From the IMG/VR virus record IMGVR_UViG_3300048583_000043, positions 1-64,000 of that record: a stretch of 64,000 bases of DNA, one strand, 5' to 3'. How positions within the stretch are numbered: position 1 is the first letter of the stretch; each line of letters begins with the position of its first letter. The DNA comes from a virus. Under the pieces are notes generated by a model that was not told the origin of the DNA, did no database searches, and worked only from the letters and a program-made list of their open reading frames with translations. The position numbers and the translations under genes are program-made. Positions 58,144 through 64,000 of the stretch are shown piece by piece.

Positions 58144-58986
58144 GAACCTAAGTCTTGGTTTACTGCCTCCTTTCCAGAGTAATCTGGTCAAAATAAAATT
58201 CGTGAATTGCTGGGACATCCTTATTCTAGAAGCACTACAACGTGGGCAGAAACGCCGAGCGTGAATGTTTAAAAAGCTTTTTAGTTGGAAAATCAGCAGC
58301 CAAGCACCGTAAAGGTGAAGGTTCAGAGGCCATCCCGTAAGGGAGTAGGGGTTAATCCCCGAAGCGCGAATCCCCTGAAAAGGGTGAAGATATGGTCCAC
58401 AGCATTGTTTAGCCGTTTTCATAAAACGAAGTCCAAAAGGAAAATATGACTTACATTCTTTATAAGGCCACTTCACCAAGTGGTCGTATGTATATTGGCA
58501 TTACCAATAACTTTAAACGACGAATGAAGGAACATAGACAATCAAACTGGCCTTTTGGGCAAGCTTTGAGGAAATATGGTCAAAACAATTTTACATTTGA
58601 ATTTGAAACTTTCTCAACTGTTGAGGAAGCTTTGGATAGAGAACGTGAGCTTGTCACCCCTGAGTTGTTAAAAAGTAAAAAGCTCTACAATGCTTGCGTC
58701 GGAGGCATCTTGTCAGATGTCTTAGCACACAGCAACCCTATGCACAACCCAGATATAGTTGAATCACATCCAAACATGTGGACAACTACTAATAACCCCA
58801 TGAACAATGCAGACAGCAAAAGACGTATGATTGAAAATCAAAATCGTCGTCCGGTTTGTATTGATGGCGTTATTTACCCAGGAGTTCGGGAAGCTTGTAG
58901 ACAGCTTAACACATACAGACAATTTATGATACACAGAATTAAGTCACCTAATTACCCTACATGGACTTATGCTAAATAATGCTGTG
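58144..58986 (+). other. Group I intron in the terminase gene
   Basis: 843 nt. 5' splice: exon GGAGGU (58,138-58,143) pairs with the guide GCCUCC (58,165-58,170), giving the obligatory U-G pair. P10: the next bases UUUACU (58,159-58,164) pair with the 3' exon GGUAAA. P7 is AGAGGCCAT (58,325-58,333) with ATGGTCC (58,392-58,398), in the conserved AAGATATGGTCC context. The intron ends with G at 58,986 and joins codons in frame. It carries a GIY-YIG gene. Confidence 0.93.
58446..58979 (+). CDS. GIY-YIG homing endonuclease in the intron
   Basis: A 177-aa enzyme. The GIY-YIG core is YILYKATSPSGRMYIGITNN (3-22) with RRMKEHRQ, the Arg/His of the active site, and the Glu near 66-70 (EEALDRERELV). The C-terminal half contains NPM-N repeats (SNPMHNPDI, NNPMNNADS), a NUMOD3-like DNA-binding motif, and a NUMOD1-like helix (VREACRQLNTYRQ). 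AAAAGGAAAAT precedes the ATG. It spreads the intron by cutting intron-free terminase genes. Confidence 0.92.
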   Translation: MTYILYKATSPSGRMYIGITNNFKRRMKEHRQSNWPFGQALRKYGQNNFTFEFETFSTVEEALDRERELVTPELLKSKKLYNACVGGILSDVLAHSNPMHNPDIVESHPNMWTTTNNPMNNADSKRRMIENQNRRPVCIDGVIYPGVREACRQLNTYRQFMIHRIKSPNYPTWTYAK

Positions 58987-60279
58987 GGTAAATCTTACGC
59001 CATTCTTGCCGACGCTCTTAGAGACATCTCTCATCCTCAATTTCGTGGTCTTATTCTTCGTAGGACAACTGAAGAACTGAGGGAACTTGTACAAAAAAGT
59101 CAAGAGTTATACCCTAAAGCCATCCCCGGTTTGAAATGGACCGAAAGAAAAATGGAGTGGAAACATCCTAACGGTGGCACTCTTTGGATGAGTTATCTTG
59201 AAAGGGATGAAGATGTCACTCGTTACCAAGGACAGGCTTTTAGTTACATTGCTTTTGACGAATTAACACAATGGCCCACCCCATACGCATGGAACTACAT
59301 GCGATCTCGTCTAAGAACCACTGCACCTGATCTCAAACTCTATATGAGAGCAACAACTAACCCAGGTGGTAGAGGGCATTGGTGGGTTAAAAAGATGTTT
59401 ATTGATCCCGCTAAGTGGGGCAAATCATTTTGGGCCACAGATATTGAGACGGGTAAAACCTTGTGTTGGCCAAAGGGTCACTCAAGAAGCGGTCAGCCGC
59501 TATTTAAAAGACGCTTTATCCCTGCAAAACTTTCAGACAACCCCTATCTTTATGAATCAGGGGATTATGAAGCCAACCTGCTCTCTCTTCCAGAAGCTGA
59601 AAGACGCCGTCTCCTTAGTGGAGACTGGGATGTCTTAGAAGGTAGCGCCTTCCCAGAATGGAACAGAGACATTCATGTAATCGAGCCTTTTGAAATTCCT
59701 CATAATTGGAGGAAGTTTAGGGCTTGTGACTATGGTTATGGTTCCTATTCTGGTGTTCTCTGGTTTGCTGTTACACCCGAAGAAGAACTTATTGTCTATA
59801 GAGAGCTATATGTATCGAAGGTTTTGGCTAAAGATTTGGCTAATCAAATTCTTGATTTAGAATATGATGACGGTCTTATGTCATACGGAGTTCTTGACAG
59901 TTCTTGTTGGAGCAAAAGAGGAGACTCTGGCCCTTCCATCGCTGAGACAATGATTGCAGAAGGTTGCTATTGGCGACCCTCAGACAGAAGCAAAGGTTCA
60001 AGACAATCTGGTAAAAACGAAGTTCATAGAAGGTTGCAAGTGGATGAATACACTGAGCGTCCTCGTTTACAAGTTTTTTCTAGTTGTGTCAACCTGATTG
60101 CTCAACTTCCCATCATCCCTTTGGATAAGAATAACCCAGAGGATGTAGATACAAAAAGTGAGGATCACCTTTATGACGCTCTTCGTTATGGCATTATGTC
60201 TCGCCCTCGTTCTTCAAACTGGGATCGGGAAAGACCTGCGGACACCTACAAACCTGCTTCAATTATTTTTGGTTACTAA
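58987..60279 (+). CDS. terL: Terminase large subunit, exon 2
   Basis: 430 codons continuing the ATPase with GKSYAILADALRD, LILRRTTEELRELVQ, the Walker B-like YIAFDELTQWPTP, the coupling TTNPGGRG and the nuclease region (CDYGYGSYSGVLWF, YGVLDSSCW, DHLYDALRYGIM). Together with exon 1 the protein is about 494 aa (522 with the longer start), the usual size. The nuclease cuts concatemers at the end of packaging. Confidence 0.93.
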   Translation, partial: GKSYAILADALRDISHPQFRGLILRRTTEELRELVQKSQELYPKAIPGLKWTERKMEWKHPNGGTLWMSYLERDEDVTRYQGQAFSYIAFDELTQWPTPYAWNYMRSRLRTTAPDLKLYMRATTNPGGRGHWWVKKMFIDPAKWGKSFWATDIETGKTLCWPKGHSRSGQPLFKRRFIPAKLSDNPYLYESGDYEANLLSLPEAERRRLLSGDWDVLEGSAFPEWNRDIHVIEPFEIPHNWRKFRACDYGYGSYSGVLWFAVTPEEELIVYRELYVSKVLAKDLANQILDLEYDDGLMSYGVLDSSCWSKRGDSGPSIAETMIAEGCYWRPSDRSKGSRQSGKNEVHRRLQVDEYTERPRLQVFSSCVNLIAQLPIIPLDKNNPEDVDTKSEDHLYDALRYGIMSRPRSSNWDRERPADTYKPASIIFGY

Positions 60280-60296
60280 TAGTATAAAGGATAAAC

Positions 60297-62333
60297 ATGG
60301 AACAAACAGACGTAATCCCAGAGGTTGAAGAGGGTATTTCTCTTGAAGCCCCTCTGGATGAATTAGCTGGTTTTGTTCAAGAGAGATTTAAAAGAGCAGA
60401 GGATAAAAAATACTCTGATGAACAAAGGTTCTTAAAAGCCTATCATAACTATCGTGGAGTTTACGGGCCCGACACACAATTCACCTCAAAAGAAAAAAGC
60501 AAGGTTTTTATCAAAGTTACAAAAACCAAAGTGCTTGCTGCCTACGGGCAAATTATTGAGGTTTTGTTTGGTAACAGCGATTTTCCGATTTCTGTTGACA
60601 GAACAAAACTTCCTGAAGGTGTTGTTGAGTCCGTCAGCTTTGACCCTCAAATGCCCCCCGGTAAGTCTCCGCCCCTTTTTGGTACAAGAGATGGCCCGCC
60701 CCTTCCTCCCGGGGCGACAGCTTTAAATCTAGGGCCACTGGAAAAGAAACTAGAGCCTATTAAAGATCGTCTTCAGATTGGTGCTGGAACTACACCCACT
60801 GCCGTATCTTTTCATCCAGCAGATGTTGCTGCTAAGAAGATGGAAAAGACTATTAAAGATCAGTTGGAAGAGAGCGGAGCTTCTAAACATCTTCGTCTTA
60901 CATCATTTGAAATGGCGTTGTTTGGCACAGGGGTTGTAAAAGGCCCTATGGTTGTAGACAAGGAATATCCTAAATGGGGCCCTAAAGGCGAATATGCTCC
61001 TGTCATCAAAACAGTGCCACAACTAGCCCATGTATCAGTTTGGAACTTCTATCCAGACCCAGACGCTTACAATATGGAAGAGGCTGAATACGCTGTTCAG
61101 CGTCATAAGATGAGCAAGAAAGAACTTCGTGATCTTCGTTCTCGTCCTATGTTTAAGAAAGACAAGATTGCTCTCTGCATCGAAAACGGTCCCAACTACG
61201 TTAGAAAGTATTGGGAAACCGAAATGGAAGACTATACCAACTCGTCTGATGTAGAACGTTGGGAAGTGTTGGAATATTGGGGGTTTGTCGAAGCCCGTCT
61301 TCTCAGAGAACACTCAGTTAAAGTCCCAAGAAACATTAATGATGAGGACATTATTCAAGCCAACATTTGGCTATGTGGTCATGAAATTATTCGTGCTGTA
61401 ATTAATCCTTTCCAACCATCTCGTGTCCCTTATTACGCCATTCCTTATGAAATCAACCCTTATAGCTTCTTTGGTGTAGGTGTTGCTGAGAATATGGACG
61501 ATACACAACTTCTCATGAATGGTTTTATGAGAATGGCTGTGGACAATGGTGCCCTCTCAGGCAACCTTGTTTTTGAGATTGATGAAAGCAATCTAGTTCC
61601 CGGCCAAGATTTAGAAATGTACCCGGGTAAAATTTTTCGCAGACAAGCAGGAGCCCCGGGGCAAGCATTATTTGCAACAGAGTATCCTAACGTCTCTAAC
61701 CAAAACATGATGCTTTTTGACAGAGCACGAGCTTTGGCTGATGAAAGCACTGGGCTGCCTTCGTATGCTCATGGTCAGACAGGTATTCAAAGCATTGGTA
61801 GAACCTCTTCTGGGTTGTCAATGCTAATGAATGCTGCAAGTATGACCATCAAAACAGTCATTAAAAATGTTGATGATTACCTTTTAGCCCCGCTTGGTAA
61901 ATCTTTCTTTGCTTTTAATATGCAATTCAATTTTGATCCCGAGATTAAAGGGGATTTGGAAGTGAGTGCGAGAGGTATTGAAAGTCTTATGGCTAACGAG
62001 GTGAGGAGCCAACGTCTTATGCAATTCTTGGGGGTTGTAGTAAACCCTGTACTCGCACCTTTTGCCAAATTGGATTACATCCTTCGTGAGATTGCTAAGA
62101 GCCTAGACCTTGATCCTGATAAAGTGACAAACTCAATGGCTGATGCAGTGCTCCAAGCTGAAATGTTAAAAGGTATGATGCCTCCACAAGGAGCAGCACC
62201 TTCCGGTCCTAATGGCCCTCCCGGCGTAGCAGATACGCAAGGCAGTGGTAATGGGAACATTGGAGTGGGGTCTGTTCCAACTCCCGGAGAGCAAGGTTTC
62301 TCAGCTAACACAGGTGGCATGAATGTCTCTTAA
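60297..62333 (+). CDS. Portal protein (head-tail connector)
   Basis: A 678-aa portal of the podovirus type. Recognisable parts are FIKVTKTKVLAAYGQIIEVLF (about 70-90), PVSVW-like VSVWNFYPDPDAYNMEEAE (about 247-265), EYWGFVEARLL, and GQTGIQSIGRTSSGLSMLMN (about 494-513), which is typical of connector proteins. The C-terminus is Gly/Pro-rich. It forms the channel at the capsid vertex and docks the terminase. Confidence 0.9.
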   Translation: MEQTDVIPEVEEGISLEAPLDELAGFVQERFKRAEDKKYSDEQRFLKAYHNYRGVYGPDTQFTSKEKSKVFIKVTKTKVLAAYGQIIEVLFGNSDFPISVDRTKLPEGVVESVSFDPQMPPGKSPPLFGTRDGPPLPPGATALNLGPLEKKLEPIKDRLQIGAGTTPTAVSFHPADVAAKKMEKTIKDQLEESGASKHLRLTSFEMALFGTGVVKGPMVVDKEYPKWGPKGEYAPVIKTVPQLAHVSVWNFYPDPDAYNMEEAEYAVQRHKMSKKELRDLRSRPMFKKDKIALCIENGPNYVRKYWETEMEDYTNSSDVERWEVLEYWGFVEARLLREHSVKVPRNINDEDIIQANIWLCGHEIIRAVINPFQPSRVPYYAIPYEINPYSFFGVGVAENMDDTQLLMNGFMRMAVDNGALSGNLVFEIDESNLVPGQDLEMYPGKIFRRQAGAPGQALFATEYPNVSNQNMMLFDRARALADESTGLPSYAHGQTGIQSIGRTSSGLSMLMNAASMTIKTVIKNVDDYLLAPLGKSFFAFNMQFNFDPEIKGDLEVSARGIESLMANEVRSQRLMQFLGVVVNPVLAPFAKLDYILREIAKSLDLDPDKVTNSMADAVLQAEMLKGMMPPQGAAPSGPNGPPGVADTQGSGNGNIGVGSVPTPGEQGFSANTGGMNVS

Positions 62334-62532
62334 GTCTTTTGTAACTAATCAACTAGATTATCAAGAGTTTGTTCAATTTTTGGAGACAGAGGCACATCTG
62401 CTACACCTTAGAATGGAAAATGCTCAAGAGCATGACAATATTTGCCGTCTTCAAGGGCAGTTGTTCATGCTTAGAAGGTTGCAAAAATTAAGAGAGTGGG
62501 TTATGAAGGAGGGGAAGAATGTTACCAACTGA
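62323..62532 (+). CDS. Small helical protein of the head module
   Basis: A 69-aa protein (DYQEFVQFLETEAHLLHLR, then LQGQLFMLRRLQKLREW), a helical pair with Leu repeats. It starts inside the portal stop and overlaps the next gene. Its place between portal and scaffold is typical for small head-assembly proteins. Confidence 0.62.
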   Translation: MSLKSFVTNQLDYQEFVQFLETEAHLLHLRMENAQEHDNICRLQGQLFMLRRLQKLREWVMKEGKNVTN

Positions 62533-63439
62533 ACCCGTTAGTGGTAATCCAATCCCTCCGGGAGCCCTGCCACAAGAAGTGAAAGATGACATCCCTGCCA
62601 AGCTATCAGAAGGGGAGTTTATCATCCCTGCTAATGTTGTTCGCTATTATGGGTTGAAATTTTTTAACAACTTAATGGATAAAGCTAAAAGTGAGTTGGG
62701 GGACGATCTTCCATTCTCTGATGATGAGTTAGAGACTGATGAGCCACGTAAGATGGCTCAAGGGGGTTTTGTCCCGGCACAGGGGGGTTTTACCCCTACT
62801 CCCGGTGTAGAAGTTGATCCAGTTGTTCCTTTATTCAGGAGACCTCAACCAATGCCACAAGACAACAATGAGAGTTGGCTAGATAAGTATGGTAGAGAAG
62901 GTAGAGAAGGTCCAACAGGTCTTGCTGGTAGCGTAGATAATTGGAGTGTTCAAAACTTTTCAGACTATGCTAAATCAGCCGACAGCTTTGTCAACAGAGG
63001 AATTGCTGCTGGCATCGCTTCTATCATCCCTATGGGTGGCAGATTGATGAACCATCGCTACAACTACCTTAATGAAACGGTGCCCACTCGTCTCAGAGAA
63101 ATGATTGAGAGTGGGAAAGATCAGAAAGGTGAGGTCATTTCTCAAGAGGATCTTGACCGTCTTAAACAAGCAGAAAAAGAGATCTTGGAGAGGGGTGAAA
63201 TTCGCCCCGGTGTACGAGGTTTGGTTCAAAAAGGAATGGACTCTCTCTTTGGTAAAAGAGAAGAGCCTGAAACCCCCTCCGCTCAAGAAGAGCGTCCTAC
63301 CGAGGATGCACCTCGTGAGACTGAAAGAGGGTCTAGCAACGCTGGTGGTGTAAAAGATAGTCAAGGGGATGGTCAGATGAAAAGCCAAACCTCTAGCACC
63401 TCAGGAACAAGTAAAACAGGATCGGCCACCCGCAAATAG
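62519..63439 (+). CDS. Structural protein of the head-assembly region
   Basis: A 306-aa protein. The N-terminal phrase VKDDIPAKLSEGEFIIPANV (about 20-40) is a widespread motif in marine podovirus and siphovirus head-region proteins of unknown function. The middle is Pro/Gly-rich (GGFVPAQGGFTPTPGVEV) and the end Ser/Thr/Glu-rich and disordered. It directly precedes the scaffold gene. Confidence 0.65.
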   Translation: MLPTEPVSGNPIPPGALPQEVKDDIPAKLSEGEFIIPANVVRYYGLKFFNNLMDKAKSELGDDLPFSDDELETDEPRKMAQGGFVPAQGGFTPTPGVEVDPVVPLFRRPQPMPQDNNESWLDKYGREGREGPTGLAGSVDNWSVQNFSDYAKSADSFVNRGIAAGIASIIPMGGRLMNHRYNYLNETVPTRLREMIESGKDQKGEVISQEDLDRLKQAEKEILERGEIRPGVRGLVQKGMDSLFGKREEPETPSAQEERPTEDAPRETERGSSNAGGVKDSQGDGQMKSQTSSTSGTSKTGSATRK

Positions 63440-63459
63440 CGGCCCCGGAAAGGAATATA

Positions 63460-64000
63460 ATGAGTTTAGTACCACGTTCAATCACCTCCCTCGAAGAGGA
63501 AATTGCAATTCTAGAAGAGCAAGAGAAACAGGCAAGGGAGCTACCAGATGAAACGCCAAAAAATCCCCGGCTTGAAAAAGCCAAAGATGACAGTCAGAAG
63601 GAAGACATCTCCGACAGCGGTGAAGAGGAAGAAAAGACTGACCCTACGGAAACTGTCGATAAAGAAAACTGGAAGAAGCGGTTTAGCGACCTAAGACGCC
63701 ACACCCAAAAGAAGGATGACAAGATCAAAGAGCTTGAACGCAAGCTTGAAGAAAAAGCAACCTCCCCCCTTCCCTCTGTTGAAGACGCCAAACAATGGGC
63801 AAAAGAAAACCCTAAGGCTGCTGAGATCATCCGTGCTTTGGCAGAAGATCAGGTGCAAGAACGAGTAAAACCTCATCTGGATGAAGTGGACAAGATTAAA
63901 CTCGAACTTCAAAAAGATAAAGACAAAATTAAAATCATGAAAGTGCATAATGACTTTGAAGAGGTCATTGAAGAAGACGCTTTCCATGATTGGGCAGAGT
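63460..64000 (+). CDS. Scaffolding protein, cut by the right edge
   Basis: The first 180 codons of a Glu/Lys/Asp-rich, helical protein (LEEEIAILEEQEKQAREL; KKDDKIKELERKLEEKA), typical of phage scaffolds that guide capsid assembly and are then removed. GGAAAGGAATATA precedes the ATG at 63,460. The capsid gene is expected directly downstream, which is found at the left edge of the window. Confidence 0.78.
   Translation, partial: MSLVPRSITSLEEEIAILEEQEKQARELPDETPKNPRLEKAKDDSQKEDISDSGEEEEKTDPTETVDKENWKKRFSDLRRHTQKKDDKIKELERKLEEKATSPLPSVEDAKQWAKENPKAAEIIRALAEDQVQERVKPHLDEVDKIKLELQKDKDKIKIMKVHNDFEEVIEEDAFHDWAE

Noticed and set aside
1-64000. Temperate lifestyle genes
   Set aside because: No integrase, excisionase, CI-like repressor or attachment site was recognised; the prophage-type protein at 42,802 alone is not enough.

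Overview
The window is most of the genome of a lytic, tailed, podovirus-like bacteriophage. The evidence is a T7-superfamily style set of structural genes (portal, scaffold, capsid, tail-tube adaptor and nozzle proteins, very large internal virion proteins) and phage replication genes (PolA-type polymerase, T7-like primase-helicase, 5'-3' exonuclease). No integrase, repressor or phage RNA polymerase was seen; a small ECF-like sigma factor is present instead. The host is probably a GC-rich alphaproteobacterium. The phage is AT-leaning, carries tRNAs for Leu(UUA) and Arg(AGA), codons that are rare in GC-rich hosts, and contains GC-rich islands that look acquired from such a genome. This host guess is an inference.

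Layout. Plus-strand late genes run from about 47.0 kb to the right edge and continue at the left edge: basic small proteins, a 1932-aa fibre, a foreign GC-rich tailspike, the terminase genes, portal and scaffold, then capsid, tail proteins, lysis genes and internal virion proteins up to 13,977. The two window edges appear to be neighbours on a circular map: the scaffold gene runs off the right edge and its likely last codons open the left edge. Minus-strand genes run from about 45.8 kb down to 14,022 and cover DNA replication, nucleotide metabolism, an amide-ligase cluster and many small proteins. The two transcription units diverge from a hairpin-rich gene-poor region (about 44.7-47.0 kb) and converge on a strong hairpin terminator at 13,984-14,012.

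Nucleotide supply is handled by a class II ribonucleotide reductase, ThyX, a MazG-like pyrophosphohydrolase and a deoxycytidylate-deaminase-like protein. Replication is served by the polymerase, primase-helicase, a probable ssDNA-binding protein and two exonucleases. The most unusual block is at 30.3-36.8 kb with an outlier at 39.3-40.1 kb: a glutamine-synthetase-like amidoligase, two phiEco32-type COOH-NH2 ligases, an ATP-grasp ligase, a class II glutamine amidotransferase, a gamma-glutamyl hydrolase-like class I amidotransferase and a gamma-glutamylcyclotransferase-like protein. Together they look like a peptide/amide synthesis and processing pathway with an unknown product.

The genome is heavily invaded by homing endonucleases. 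A group I intron with a GIY-YIG endonuclease splits the terminase Walker A codons. Free HNH genes sit beside the polymerase, the DEDD exonuclease and other genes, and one HNH-AP2 unit is inserted in frame inside the 5'-3' exonuclease. That exonuclease also shows an apparent one-base frameshift near its start.
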